DNA of 64,000 nucleotides from Acidobacteriota bacterium (GCA_012719455.1 JAAYAJ010000105.1:35377-99376); one strand, 5' to 3'. Positions 9,270 through 18,721 are shown, counted from the first letter of the stretch. Notes: generated by a model from the letters alone, not told the origin. Program-made: numbers and translations.

Positions 9270-9662
9270 CTATCGTTTCGAGAATTGGAATCTCTTGCGA
9301 GCCCCCTTCTGACCGTATTTCTTTCGTTCCTTGATACGGGAGTCCCGGGTCAGCAGGCCCGCCTTCTTGAGCCGGGGGCGCAGTTCGGAGTTGAACTGCA
9401 AGAGCGCCCTGGCGATGCCAAGCCGGATGGCGCCAGCCTGGCCCGAAGTGCCGCCACCATTTACAATAACCCGGATATCAAACTTGCCAACGTTTTCCGT
9501 GACCGAAAGGGGGTAACGGACCACCGTACGCTGGGCCTCATTCCTGAAATAATCGTTCAGGTCGCGCTTGTTGATGACCACCTGGCCGGTGCCGGGCAGA
9601 ATCCGTACGCGCGCGGTAGAACTCTTCCTTTTCCCTGTTCCGTAATACTCGACTGTCGCCAT
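9270..9662 (-). CDS. rpsI: Ribosomal protein S9
   Basis: A 130-residue small-subunit protein whose C-terminal tail (RKRFQFSKR) reaches the P-site t[19 protein letters not shown] and [19 protein letters not shown] are typical. ATG at 9662 is preceded by GAGGA. It lies 50 bases after rplM and 16 bases before rpsB. Confidence 0.97.
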   Translation of the reverse strand: MATVEYYGTGKRKSSTARVRILPGTGQVVINKRDLNDYFRNEAQRTVVRYPLSVTENVGKFDIRVIVNGGGTSGQAGAIRLGIARALLQFNSELRPRLKKAGLLTRDSRIKERKKYGQKGARKRFQFSKR

Positions 9663-9712
9663 TCCATTCCTCGGCTCGACGCAGAATGCGGAGCATTCCA
9701 TAGTTTAAAGGA

Positions 9713-10141
9713 CTACAAAGCCAGCGGCGTAGGCTGCTGGGCTTCGTGCGGGTGCTCAGGTCCCGGGTACACTTTCAGTTTTTTCCTCATCGCCCGACCC
9801 AGTTTCGTCTTGGGAAGCATGCCGAACACCGCTTTGCGCAACAACTTCCCGGGATCCTTGGACAGAAGCTCGATGGCGGTGGCTTCCCGCAATCCGCCGG
9901 GATAGCCGGTGTGATGGCGGTACTTTTTTTCCGTGAGCTTGTTGCCCGTCAGCGTCACCTTTTCGGCGTTGATAATAATGACGTGATCACCGGTGTCCAG
10001 AAAGGGGGTATATATCGGCTTGTTTTTGCCGGTAAGGAGGGTGGCCACCCTGGTGGCGATCCTGCCCAGGATCTGCCCTTCGGCGTCGATGACGTACCAG
10101 CGTTTCCGAATATCCTTCTCTCCGGGGATAAAACTCTTCAT
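9713..10141 (-). CDS. rplM: Ribosomal protein L13
   Basis: An early-assembly large-subunit protein of 142 residues. RWYVIDAEGQILGRIAT, GDHVIIINAEKV and AVFGMLPKTKLGRAM identify it. ATG at 10141 follows GGGAGA. It is the first gene of the rplM-rpsI-rpsB-tsf-pyrH-frr-efp-speA run, so the upstream region should carry the main promoter. Confidence 0.97.
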   Translation of the reverse strand: MKSFIPGEKDIRKRWYVIDAEGQILGRIATRVATLLTGKNKPIYTPFLDTGDHVIIINAEKVTLTGNKLTEKKYRHHTGYPGGLREATAIELLSKDPGKLLRKAVFGMLPKTKLGRAMRKKLKVYPGPEHPHEAQQPTPLAL

Positions 10142-10579
10142 CACTTTCTCCCTCAGTAAATTCCAAGCAGAATAACCCCTTAAGCTATCCAAGAGCGGAT
10201 AGCGTGTCAAGTGGTTTTGGAACAGGCAGCCATTTTTCGGGCTGGCGCCGGCGGATGCTCCGTCCCCTACCGGCGGGCCTGTTCACGCCGCTTTCCCCTG
10301 AAATATCGGCCCGGGGCGGGAAACATTCCCCGTATCGGTGATCCCGGTCACCATTATATTTTAATAAAAAACGCAACAGGTTTGCGCTTCGGAACGATAA
10401 GGATAGCAGGAAGCCCGCGGCACGGGTAGAAGAATTGCTGCGGTGGGACAGTTTTTGCATTACCCGGACGAACGGAACATGTCAAACGCGTTCATTCCTT
10501 CCTGCCCTTCGGGGCCCCCGGACGATTCCGGGGTTTCCGGCGGGACCGGGGAATGGACAGAGGATCGGCGAACACAACT
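10142..10579. promoter_or_regulatory. Divergent rplM / pilM regulatory region
   Basis: A 438-base gene-free interval between divergent operons. On the minus strand a perfect TATAAT (complement of 10353-10358) sits in an AT-rich island (10353-10372), with no good -35; it is a plausible rplM promoter about 210 bases upstream. Next to it is GGTGA-N6-TCACC (10337-10352). In the rplM leader a hairpin with perfect 7-bp arms GCTATCC / GGATAGC (10184-10190 and 10197-10203, 6-base loop) lies 43 bases before the start codon; it could be an autoregulatory ribosomal-protein leader. No clear pilM promoter was recognised. Confidence 0.5.
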
Positions 10580-11641
10580 ATGTTAAGATTCTTTAATCGC
10601 AACCGGCAGCCCATCGGCCTCGATATCGGCAGCAGCGCACTGAAAGCGGCGGAATTGCGCCCGACGCGCAAGGGCGGCTACGAACTGCAGAGCCTCGGCT
10701 TCGAGGAACTGTCCCCGGAATGCATCGTGGACGGGGTCATCATCTCCAAGATACCGGTTTCCGACGCCATCCAACGCATCTTCACCGAGCAGGGGATCAA
10801 GAACGAGCGGATCGCCACCTCCCTCTCCGGGCACTCCGTCATCATCAAGAAGATCTCGCTCCCGGTGCAGGGGGAGGCGGACCTGGCCGAATCGATCCGC
10901 TGGGAGGCGGAGCAATACATCCCCTTCGACATCGCCGACGTGAACATGGACTACCAGGTCCTGGGCGAAAACATCGGGACCGGAAACCTGGACATCCTCC
11001 TGGTAGCCGTCAAGAAGGACAAGCTCACCGATTACACCAGCGTCCTCAACATGGCGGCGAAACACCCGGCCATCGTCGATGTCGACGCGTTCGCCCTTCA
11101 GAACGCGTACGAGGTCAACTACGAACCCCAAAACGGCAGCACCGTGGCGCTGCTGGACATCGGCGCCAGCACCATGACCATCGTCATCGTGTCGGGAACC
11201 GACTTTCTCTTTACCCGCGATGTCGGCGTCGGGGGACACCAGTACACCGAATTCCTCCAAAAGGAGTTCAACCTCACCTACAACCAGGCGCTGGCGCTGA
11301 AGCACGGGGAGAAGATGGACAACATCGCCCCCCAGGATGCGTCCCACGTGATCGCTTCCGTAACCGAGATCCTCTGCATGGAAATCCAGAAGACCTACGA
11401 TTTCTTCAAATCGACGACCACGGTGGACCGCATCGACCGAATGATCGTCAGTGGAGGGGCCGCGCACACGCCCGGGCTGATCGACGCGCTCCAGAAAAAA
11501 TTCGACCTGCCCACGGAAAAATTCAACAGCTTCAGAAAGATCTCGTTCGATCCCAAGCGCTTCCCCCCCTCGCTCATCGAGGACCGGGCGCCGGACCTGG
11601 CGATCGCAATCGGATTGGCACTCCGGAGTGCCGAGGAATAG
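10580..11641 (+). CDS. pilM: Type IV pilus assembly ATPase-like protein PilM
   Basis: An actin-like (FtsA-fold) cytoplasmic protein that binds the PilN N-terminus in the inner-membrane alignment subcomplex. PIGLDIGSSALKAAEL is the first phosphate-binding motif, ALLDIGASTMTI the second, and MIVSGGAAHTPGL the adenosine motif. ATG at 10580 is preferred because homologues begin just before such a motif (MLRFFNRNRQPIGLDIGS), although an ATG at 10553 is in frame and neither has a strong Shine-Dalgarno. First gene of pilMNOPQ. Confidence 0.94.
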   Translation: MLRFFNRNRQPIGLDIGSSALKAAELRPTRKGGYELQSLGFEELSPECIVDGVIISKIPVSDAIQRIFTEQGIKNERIATSLSGHSVIIKKISLPVQGEADLAESIRWEAEQYIPFDIADVNMDYQVLGENIGTGNLDILLVAVKKDKLTDYTSVLNMAAKHPAIVDVDAFALQNAYEVNYEPQNGSTVALLDIGASTMTIVIVSGTDFLFTRDVGVGGHQYTEFLQKEFNLTYNQALALKHGEKMDNIAPQDASHVIASVTEILCMEIQKTYDFFKSTTTVDRIDRMIVSGGAAHTPGLIDALQKKFDLPTEKFNSFRKISFDPKRFPPSLIEDRAPDLAIAIGLALRSAEE

Positions 11642-11648
11642 GGCGGCT

Positions 11649-12212
11649 ATGATCAAAGTAAACCTGCTGAAGGATCAATCAGTCCGGACGCGCAAGGCTT
11701 TCATCAAGCCGAACGTGTCACGCACCGGGCTAATTTTCGGAATCCTCCTGCTGGCGGCGGCGGGAATCATGGGGGCGTGGGCCTTCACGGTCAACCGCCA
11801 GATTTCCGTCGACACTGTCCGGAGGGAGGAGCTCCGCCGCGAGGTGGCGCGCCTCGAACTGCTGAAAAAGGAAGTCGAGAAATACGAGCAGCTGAAACAG
11901 CAGCGGCAGAGCCGGATCGACATCATCGAGACGCTGAAGGAAAAGCAGAGCGGTCCCGTCCTCCTGCTCAACACCGTGATCCGGAGCATCCCCCGGGACG
12001 GCGACCTCTGGCTCACTTCCCTCGGGCAGAATGCGGGCATCATCAAGATCGTGGGGAGCACACGAGTCCCGGGGCTCATCCCCCAATTGATGAGCAACCT
12101 CAAGGCGAGCGGAATCTTCGCCAGCGTCGACCTCGAGCTGATCGAGCGGCAGGAAAACGCTTCGGATTTTTCGCTCATTTGCACCAGCGTCCAGCAACCC
12201 CAGGCGGAGTGA
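11649..12212 (+). CDS. pilN: Type IV pilus inner-membrane protein PilN
   Basis: A bitopic protein of 187 residues: a short cytoplasmic N-terminus starting MIKVNLL (the PilM-binding motif), one membrane segment (about 27-46, LIFGILLLAAAGIMGAWAF), a coiled coil (about 55-100) and a periplasmic ferredoxin-like domain. It starts 7 bases after pilM. It dimerises with PilO to link the motor platform to PilP and PilQ. Confidence 0.94.
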   Translation: MIKVNLLKDQSVRTRKAFIKPNVSRTGLIFGILLLAAAGIMGAWAFTVNRQISVDTVRREELRREVARLELLKKEVEKYEQLKQQRQSRIDIIETLKEKQSGPVLLLNTVIRSIPRDGDLWLTSLGQNAGIIKIVGSTRVPGLIPQLMSNLKASGIFASVDLELIERQENASDFSLICTSVQQPQAE

Positions 12213-12216
12213 AGGA

Positions 12217-12837
12217 ATGGCCATCAGCAATTTTCGTTTTGAAAACCTGTCGCGCACGACGCAGATCTGCGTACTCGCGGCCCTCGTGCTCTGTCTCTCT
12301 TTCGTGTTTTACATGTATTACCTGAAAGACCGGATCAAGCAGCACAACCAGATCCGGGCGGAGATCCAGAAGCTCGAAAGGTCCGTGCAGCAGGGGACCG
12401 CCATCGAGACCCAGCTCGTGCAGTTCAAGAAGGATCTGGCCGAGCTCGAACAGCGGCTCGCGGTGCTGCAAAGCATCCTCCCGTCGGAGAAGGAGACTCC
12501 GAGCCTGTTGCGCGGCATCCAACAGATGGCCGCGGCAAGCAACCTCAAGATCAACAAGTTTCAGCCGCGGGCGATGGTGCCGCGCGATTTCTATTCCGAC
12601 TGGCCGATCGACATGGTCGTCGAGGGGAATTACCACGGCCTGGGACTGTTTTTCGAAAAAGTCAGCCAGGCCACCCGGATCATCGACGTAGGCACTCTCT
12701 CACTCGAGAACACCAAGGACCAGACCGATCCCAGCCGCACCCTGATCGCCGGCTGCACCGCAACCACCTATGTTTTTAGGGATACGCCGATGGATCAGGC
12801 CAACGACAACTCGACCAAAAAGGAGACCAAGCGTTGA
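12217..12837 (+). CDS. pilO: Type IV pilus inner-membrane protein PilO
   Basis: A 206-residue bitopic protein with one membrane helix (about 16-37, ICVLAALVLCLSFVFYMYYL), a coiled coil (38-90) and a periplasmic domain containing the PilO-type stretch VEGNYHGLGLFFEKVSQ. GAAGGA lies immediately before the ATG, and the gene follows pilN by 4 bases. Its stop codon overlaps the pilP start. Confidence 0.94.
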   Translation: MAISNFRFENLSRTTQICVLAALVLCLSFVFYMYYLKDRIKQHNQIRAEIQKLERSVQQGTAIETQLVQFKKDLAELEQRLAVLQSILPSEKETPSLLRGIQQMAAASNLKINKFQPRAMVPRDFYSDWPIDMVVEGNYHGLGLFFEKVSQATRIIDVGTLSLENTKDQTDPSRTLIAGCTATTYVFRDTPMDQANDNSTKKETKR

Positions 12838-13391
12838 TACGCCAATATTGCGCCACGTCGTCCCGGATGCCCGGCCTCTCCATCCGCCGGCGCGGATGCG
12901 CGCCGTTTCTGGGCCGCGTGCTCCCCTTGCTATGCCTGTCGGTGCCGCTGGCGGCGCCGGTGCCGGCCCGGGACGCCCGCACGCCCCACAACCAGGAGGG
13001 GGCCGTCAAGGCGGCGGAATCCCCAATCCGCTTTACGGGCATCCCGTATCAGCCCGCCAACCGCCAGGACCCCTTCTGGCATCCGGAAAGAAAGAAGTCC
13101 GGGTCCAAGCCCGTGGACGAGGAAGTGCCCCGTGGGCTGCCCCCCCGGGGGATCGCCGGAACATATATCGCACAGGCGGCCCTGGAAGGCATTTCGATCC
13201 GCGACGACAGGAAAACCGCCGTCATCCGCGGGGCGGACGCCCGTGCCTATTTTCTCCGGGAAGGCGCCCGGCTCTTTGACGGTTATCTGAAAACCATTCA
13301 CGACGATTCCGTCACGTTGGTTCGTGAAACAAAAATGCGCTCTGGCAAAACCGTGTCTCAAGAGGTAACCAAGCGATTAAGGACACAATAG
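12834..13391 (+). CDS. pilP: Type IV pilus assembly protein PilP
   Basis: A 185-residue periplasmic protein connecting PilNO to the PilQ secretin. TTG at 12834 overlaps the pilO stop (TTGA) and has AAGGAG 8 bases upstream, suggesting translational coupling. An N-terminal signal region ends near PLAAPVPA. The motif NRQDPFW and the beta domain with GIAGTYIAQAALEG follow the PilP pattern. No proper lipobox cysteine is seen (the only hydrophobic-core Cys is in LPLLC), whereas proteobacterial PilP is a lipoprotein. Confidence 0.88.
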   Translation: MIRQYCATSSRMPGLSIRRRGCAPFLGRVLPLLCLSVPLAAPVPARDARTPHNQEGAVKAAESPIRFTGIPYQPANRQDPFWHPERKKSGSKPVDEEVPRGLPPRGIAGTYIAQAALEGISIRDDRKTAVIRGADARAYFLREGARLFDGYLKTIHDDSVTLVRETKMRSGKTVSQEVTKRLRTQ

Positions 13392-13392
13392 G

Positions 13393-15576
13393 ATGGCTGG
13401 TATGAATATGCGACATGCCCAGATCACAAACCGAAAACCGATCAAGGCGAAGGGTGCGACGTGTGGAATCCTTCTCCTCCTGCTGGCCTTCTGCATCCCC
13501 GGGTTCAACCTTGCCCAGGAGCAGGCCGGCACGCAGGCCAGGGAGCTCCTCCCGGCCGCGGCCCTCACCGACGTCCGCTTCGTTTCCGAGGACGGCCAGG
13601 CGGTGATTACAGTGGCCGCCGACCGGCAGATTGCACCCGAGGAATTCATGCTGGACAACCCGAAGCGCCTGGTCCTCGACTTCCCCAACACCCGGAACCG
13701 GATCCCGTTCACGCGCCTGCCGATACAGACGGCGTCGGTAAAAAGGTTACGGGTACAGCAGTACCAGACCTCCCCTTCCCTGATCACCCGGATGGTGTTC
13801 GATCTCGAAGAGGGGCATGGAACCCACGAACTGTCGGTCAACAGCGATTCCGTCCGGCTGGTTTTCCATCCGGGACAGGATTCCGCCGCTCCGCGACAGA
13901 CGGCCCGTGCAGCCGCCGCCAAGCGGGAGTATGCCATCAAGCCCTACTCTCCACCATCCGCGGCGGCTCAACCGGGCGTGGCGGCTAAAACGGCCGTGGT
14001 ACCCGCGGCCCAGGCCTCGACCGTTCAGTCTCCGGCAGTTGCGGCTGTCCGACCCGCCGATCCGGCGCCGAAGGCCGCCGCCGTAAAGCCGCGCCCGATC
14101 CAGACGCAGCCGGATGCCCAGGCGACCCAACCGGCACCGCAGCCGCAGGCGTCTGCGCCCGCGGCGCCACCGCTGATCGCCGCACTGGCGCAATCAGCGC
14201 TCCCGTCCGGAAACGGCAGCGGTTCCAACGGCTCCCGCTTCTCGGGACACCCCCTCACGCTCGACCTGGTCAATGTCCCGCTGGTCGATTTCTTCCGCCT
14301 GATGGCCGACGAGGGGGGGATCAACATCGTCCTCGACCCCGCCGTGAAGGGGACCCTGTCGATGAAGGTGGTCAAGATGCCCTGGGATCAGATTTTCGAG
14401 GCCGCCCTGCTCAATAACGGCCTCGACAAGCAGATCGAGGGGACGATGGTGCGCGTCGCCATGAAATCCACCCTCCAGGAGGAGGCCCGGCAGAAGGAAG
14501 CCCTCAAGAAGGCGAACCTGCTGGCAGCGGACCTCCAGACGCGGATCAAGCGCCTGAACTACGCCAAGGCGAAAGACCTGATCGAAGCGGTCTCCGACCA
14601 GAAAACGGTCCGGGGCACCGTGGTCGTGGACGAACGGACCAATTCCCTGATCCTGACCGACATCCCCGACTCCATCGCCAGGCAGATCGACCTGATCGAG
14701 GCCCTCGACATGCCGCAGGCCCAGGTGGAAATCGAAGCCCGCATCGTGTCCGCCTCCCGCAATTTTGCCCGTGACATCGGCGTTCAGTTCGGCTTCGTCC
14801 AGGGGAACATGGAGCGGGTCACCGTCGGCGGTCCCAACACGTTCGGCACCATCGGCGGCACCCGGCCCAGCGCCACCCCGGACAAGGCCTATGCCGCCGG
14901 AAACATAGCCACGGGAAGGGGAGCGGGCGTCACCGGTAACGAAGCTGGAACCGTATCTGAAAGCGCCGCGGTAAGCACCGGGACCCAGGCGACCAACAAG
15001 GGCAACTACAACGTAAACCTCCCCGCGACCCGGGCCTTCGGCGGACTGGGGATTTCGGTCGGTAACATCTTCGACACCTTCCTGCTCGACGCCGCGATCA
15101 CCGCGGGCGAGACCAAGGGGATGGCCAAGCTCATCTCGCAGCCCAAGGTGATCGCGCAGAACAACAGCCGCGCGGTCGTAACCCAGGGGTTGCGCTTCCC
15201 CGTCCCGATCAATTCCAACAACACGGTGACGATCCAGTTCTTCGACGCCGCCCTGACCCTGACGGCCACCCCGCAGATCACCTACGAGGGGAATATCGTG
15301 CTGGACCTGAAGGTGGAAAACAACACGGCCGATTTCGGGAATGCGGTCGACGGAGTTCCCTCCATCCGCACCAGCGAATCCTCCACCCGCGTGCTCGTCA
15401 CCGACGGCGGCACCACGGTGATCGGGGGCATCCTCCTCGACGAGGACGCCAACAGCGAAAACAAGGTCCCGGGTCTCGGTTCCCTGCCCATAATCGGACA
15501 CCTGTTCAAGAATACGTCCGTCACGCGCACGACCCAGGAGATCCTGTTCTTCGTGACGCCGCGCATCGTCAAGTAA
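13393..15576 (+). CDS. pilQ: Type IV pilus secretin PilQ
   Basis: The outer-membrane channel through which the pilus exits, 727 residues. The order is: signal peptide (about 20-42), one AMIN domain (about 57-158), an Ala/Pro-rich linker (about 165-280), a secretin/TonB N-terminal STN domain (LTLDLVNVPLVDFFRLMAD), a NolW-type N1 domain (LNYAKAKDLIEAVSDQK) and a C-terminal secretin domain ending VPGLGSLPIIGHLFKN and ILFFVTPRIV. Usually two AMIN domains occur; only one is evident here. It ends the operon and is followed by a strong hairpin. Confidence 0.96.
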   Translation: MAGMNMRHAQITNRKPIKAKGATCGILLLLLAFCIPGFNLAQEQAGTQARELLPAAALTDVRFVSEDGQAVITVAADRQIAPEEFMLDNPKRLVLDFPNTRNRIPFTRLPIQTASVKRLRVQQYQTSPSLITRMVFDLEEGHGTHELSVNSDSVRLVFHPGQDSAAPRQTARAAAAKREYAIKPYSPPSAAAQPGVAAKTAVVPAAQASTVQSPAVAAVRPADPAPKAAAVKPRPIQTQPDAQATQPAPQPQASAPAAPPLIAALAQSALPSGNGSGSNGSRFSGHPLTLDLVNVPLVDFFRLMADEGGINIVLDPAVKGTLSMKVVKMPWDQIFEAALLNNGLDKQIEGTMVRVAMKSTLQEEARQKEALKKANLLAADLQTRIKRLNYAKAKDLIEAVSDQKTVRGTVVVDERTNSLILTDIPDSIARQIDLIEALDMPQAQVEIEARIVSASRNFARDIGVQFGFVQGNMERVTVGGPNTFGTIGGTRPSATPDKAYAAGNIATGRGAGVTGNEAGTVSESAAVSTGTQATNKGNYNVNLPATRAFGGLGISVGNIFDTFLLDAAITAGETKGMAKLISQPKVIAQNNSRAVVTQGLRFPVPINSNNTVTIQFFDAALTLTATPQITYEGNIVLDLKVENNTADFGNAVDGVPSIRTSESSTRVLVTDGGTTVIGGILLDEDANSENKVPGLGSLPIIGHLFKNTSVTRTTQEILFFVTPRIVK

Positions 15577-15586
15577 TCCCGGGAGG

Positions 15587-15609
15587 GGGGCGGCGCAATG
15601 CGCCGCCCC
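15587..15609 (+). terminator. Terminator-like hairpin after pilQ
   Basis: GGGGCGGCGC / GCGCCGCCCC forms a perfect 10-bp stem with a 3-base loop, followed by TCTTT. It begins 10 bases after the pilQ stop and separates it from thiE. Confidence 0.7.
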
Positions 15610-15662
15610 TCTTTCCCCCTTCCCTTCCCGACTCCTCCTGCCTTACAATCCAGCCTTCGGCG

Positions 15663-16289
15663 ATGAAAACAACTCCCCCTCCCATATACCCGATTACCGA
15701 CAAGGTCCTGGCGCGCAAGACGACCCACCTGGCCGTGCTCCGCGAACTGGCGCGCGGCGGCGCCACGTTCGTGCAGATCCGGGACAAGACGACCCCGGCC
15801 GGCGAACTGCTCGGCGATCTCTCCCGGTGCGTGGAGTTCGCCCTTGAGCGGGGGATCACGATCATCGTCGACGACCGCTGCGACCTGGCGCTGGCTGCCG
15901 GCGCCCAGGGGGTGCACCTGGGTCGCGAAGACCTTCCCCCGGAAGCCGGGCGCCGCCTGCTGGGCCCGGGCGCCATCGTGGGATACTCCACCCACACCCT
16001 GGGGCAGGTGCGTCAATCACGTTCCCTGCCCATCGACTACATCGGCTTCGGCCCCGTTTTCCCCACGACCACCAAGGACCGCCCCGACCCGGTCGTCGGT
16101 CTCGGGCGCCTGGCCGCCGCCTGCCGCGAGTCGGCGTTTCCGGTGGTGGCAATCGGAGGCATCGGCCTCGACCAGGTGGCCGCGGCCCTCGATGCGGGAG
16201 CTACGAGCGTTGCGGTTATCTCGGCCCTGATGGGGGCGCCGGATCTGGCCCGGGAGATGGAGCGTTTCCTGAGAGCCACGGGGAGATGA
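15663..16289 (+). CDS. thiE: Thiamine-phosphate synthase
   Basis: Joins the pyrimidine and thiazole moieties of thiamine. A TIM-barrel of 208 residues with FVQIRDK, IIVDDRCDLALAAGAQGVHLG, GYSTHT, FGPVFPTTTK and the phosphate-binding AIGGIG. No other thiamine synthesis gene or TPP riboswitch is seen next to it. The last 74 bases overlap the 3' end of ribD on the opposite strand. Confidence 0.93.
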   Translation: MKTTPPPIYPITDKVLARKTTHLAVLRELARGGATFVQIRDKTTPAGELLGDLSRCVEFALERGITIIVDDRCDLALAAGAQGVHLGREDLPPEAGRRLLGPGAIVGYSTHTLGQVRQSRSLPIDYIGFGPVFPTTTKDRPDPVVGLGRLAAACRESAFPVVAIGGIGLDQVAAALDAGATSVAVISALMGAPDLAREMERFLRATGR

Positions 16290-17403
16290 TCGACCGGGAG
16301 CATTCGGGATAGGTTTCCAGCACCACGTCCGGGCCTGTGCGCAGCGTGCGCCTGATCCTGAAGCGGAGCGCCTCGGCCGTCGAGCCGAACCCCCGCCCCC
16401 CCACCGCGGGAATGGCCGTCCGGCCGCCCAGGACCATCGGGGCGATGATGAAATGGAAGACATCCACCCTCCCCGCCGCCAGGAAGGCCCAGTGGACGCG
16501 GCTCCCCCCCTCGACGAGCAGGCCCAGGATGTTCCGAGCGCCCAGCTCCCCGAGGACAGCGCCGAGATCGAGCCCCTCCGCGGAACGGGGGACCGCCACG
16601 ATTTCGGCGCCGGCTCCTTCCAGCTTCCTCCGGGAAGCCCCGGGAGCATCGGGGGCGCAAAAAACCAGGACGGGGGAATCGGGCGCAACCCGCAGCAGCC
16701 TCGAGTCCGGCGGGGTACGCAGCCGGGAATCCAGGATGGCCCGGACCAGGGGGCGCGCGCGTTTCCTTCTCCCCCGGTAGGTCAGTTCGGGATCGTCCGA
16801 GAGCACGGTGTCGACGCCGACCAGGATGGCGTCACTCGCAAGGCGCAGCCGCTGTCCAAACGCCAGCCCCCCGGGAGAGGAGATGGCGCGCCCCGCGGCA
16901 CTGCCGGTCCCAATCTTCCCGTCGAGCGTCATCCCCACCTTGGAGACGACCAGCGGGCGTCCCGTGGTGATGTGGCAGGCAAAGGGTTCGATGAGCCGGC
17001 CGGCCTCCTCGGCGCACAGCCCCACGTCCACCCGGATGCCGGCGGAGCGGAGCCTTTCCACGCCGCGCCCGGAAACAGCCGGGTTGGGATCGGTCCGGGC
17101 CGCCACGACGCGACGGACGCCGGCACGCACGAGCGCGTCGGCGCAGGGAGGGGTGCGCCCCTCGTGGGAGCAGGGCTCGAGCGTGACATACACCACGGCG
17201 CCGGCCGCCCGCCGCCCCGCCATCCTGAGCGCCCCCACCTCGGCGTGGTCCCGGAGGGCGTAATCGTGCCACCCCCGGCCGACAACCCGCCCGTCCCGGA
17301 CGATGACGCAGCCGACACTGGGATTCGGGCTGGACCTGCCGATCCCCTTCTCCCCGAGGAGGAGCGCCTTCTTCATATGCCTGCGGTCCGCATCGTCAAA
17401 CAT
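16216..17403 (-). CDS. ribD: Bifunctional riboflavin biosynthesis deaminase/reductase
   Basis: Deaminates and then reduces the pyrimidine intermediate of riboflavin synthesis. The N-terminal deaminase has H53-A-E55 and the zinc cysteines C78 and C87 in LEPCSHEGRTPPC. The C-terminal reductase (about 150-365) has SKVGMTLDGKI, DAILVGVDTVLSDDPELTYR and LLVEGGSRVHWAFL. About 25 extra residues follow the usual end and are encoded where the gene overlaps thiE. It lies 15 bases downstream of the CNNM gene; no other rib gene is present. Confidence 0.93.
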   Translation of the reverse strand: MFDDADRRHMKKALLLGEKGIGRSSPNPSVGCVIVRDGRVVGRGWHDYALRDHAEVGALRMAGRRAAGAVVYVTLEPCSHEGRTPPCADALVRAGVRRVVAARTDPNPAVSGRGVERLRSAGIRVDVGLCAEEAGRLIEPFACHITTGRPLVVSKVGMTLDGKIGTGSAAGRAISSPGGLAFGQRLRLASDAILVGVDTVLSDDPELTYRGRRKRARPLVRAILDSRLRTPPDSRLLRVAPDSPVLVFCAPDAPGASRRKLEGAGAEIVAVPRSAEGLDLGAVLGELGARNILGLLVEGGSRVHWAFLAAGRVDVFHFIIAPMVLGGRTAIPAVGGRGFGSTAEALRFRIRRTLRTGPDVVLETYPECSRSIISPWLSGNAPSPGPDPAPPSGPR

Positions 17404-17418
17404 GAAGCCCCAACGCGA

Positions 17419-18708
17419 TCATTGCCCGGCGCCCGCGCCGGGTGCCCCGGGGAGGTGGAACCGGATCCAGTGCACCCGCTTGCGATCGGCGTCGAGCACC
17501 CGCACCCGCAGCCCTTCCATCTCGAAGGCTTCGCCCGGCGCCGGAACCCGGCCCAAAAACCCCATCAGCAGGCCCGCAACCGTCGAACAGCCCGAGTCCT
17601 CGAATTCCTTCCCCGTCAGTTCCTCCAGGCGGAAGATCTCGGTGCTCCCATGCACCAGGAAGGTGCCGGCATCCTCCTTCACCACCTGGTTCACCTTGGC
17701 TTCGTCCTCGTCCCAGATTTCCCCGACGATCTCCTCGACCAGGTCCTCGATCGTCACCAGCCCGGCCACCCCGCCGAATTCGTCGATCACGATGGCGGTA
17801 TGGTCCCCCCGCTCCTGGAGTTCCTTGAGGAGCTTGGAAACCGGCTTGGTCCCGGGAACGAACAGGACGGGGTGGATGAGGCCGGTGATGGAATCGGACC
17901 CATCCCCCGCTGCGAACCGGGCCATCAGCTGGCGGATGTAGGCGATCCCGACGATGTGATCGAGGTTCCCGCGATAGATCGGGATACGTGAATGGCGATG
18001 CTCTACCATGATATCGCACAGTTGCGCGATGGTGGCTCCTTCCTCGCACGCCACGATCCTGGTGCGCGGAGTCATCACTTCCCGGACCAGGGTGTCGCCG
18101 AATTCGACGACCGACTGGATCAGGCGGGAATCCTCCTCCTCGAGAATCCCCTCGTCCTCCCCGATTTCCAGGTACGCCTGGATTTCCTCTTCGGTGGCCT
18201 CGTCGTCGTCCTCCTTCCCCCCCCCGCGGACCTCCTCGTGCATCCTCTTGTGCAGGCGGAGAACGTGCGACAGGGGAAGCGCCACCGGGCCGAGGACCAG
18301 GTTGAGGGGCTGGAACAGCCGCAGCAGCGCCACCAGCTTCTCCTCCGACCCGTTCTGGGTGAGGAGTCGAGGCAGCAGTTGCCGAAACAGCACCGAGAGG
18401 ACGATATTCGCCAGGAAGGCGTAGACCCATCCATAACCGGGCCAGAGGACCAGGCAGAGGTGGGTGGAGAGTACCACGACGGTGATGGCGCAGAACTGGG
18501 TCCCGAACTGAAGCGGCACGAAGACCTGGTTGCGGTTTTCCAGGATCGCCGAAAGAAGCGGGGGGGCGGCCCCGTCGTCCTGCTCCAGGATCATGCGCAA
18601 CAGGATCGGGCTTGCCTGGATGACGGCGCTCTCAACCAGGGAGAAGAAAAATAGGAGCCCCAGGAAAACGGCGATGACGGCCAGCTCGATGTTGAAGAAT
18701 TCCATCAC
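17419..18708 (-). CDS. CNNM/CorC-type transporter with CBS pair
   Basis: A 429-residue integral membrane protein: an N-terminal DUF21/CNNM membrane domain (about 1-150; several helices such as LAVIAVFLGLLFFFSLVESAV), two CBS domains (about 205-330; VREVMTPRTRIVACEEGATI and HTAIVIDEFGGVAGLVTIED) and a C-terminal CorC_HlyC domain (about 340-420). Members are linked to Mg or Co efflux; the older name is hemolysin C. The order pgpH-ybeY-CNNM is common in bacteria and supports the call. Confidence 0.9.
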   Translation of the reverse strand: MMEFFNIELAVIAVFLGLLFFFSLVESAVIQASPILLRMILEQDDGAAPPLLSAILENRNQVFVPLQFGTQFCAITVVVLSTHLCLVLWPGYGWVYAFLANIVLSVLFRQLLPRLLTQNGSEEKLVALLRLFQPLNLVLGPVALPLSHVLRLHKRMHEEVRGGGKEDDDEATEEEIQAYLEIGEDEGILEEEDSRLIQSVVEFGDTLVREVMTPRTRIVACEEGATIAQLCDIMVEHRHSRIPIYRGNLDHIVGIAYIRQLMARFAAGDGSDSITGLIHPVLFVPGTKPVSKLLKELQERGDHTAIVIDEFGGVAGLVTIEDLVEEIVGEIWDEDEAKVNQVVKEDAGTFLVHGSTEIFRLEELTGKEFEDSGCSTVAGLLMGFLGRVPAPGEAFEMEGLRVRVLDADRKRVHWIRFHLPGAPGAGAGQ

Positions 18709-18721
18709 CCTTCCTCCGGCC

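Noticed and set aside
10400..10430. A second sigma-54 promoter upstream of pilM
   Set aside because: GGCAC and TTGC are present, but the GG-GC spacing is 16 bases instead of 10.
14194..15501. Long minus-strand frame opposite pilQ
   Set aside because: Antisense shadow with no recognisable motif.
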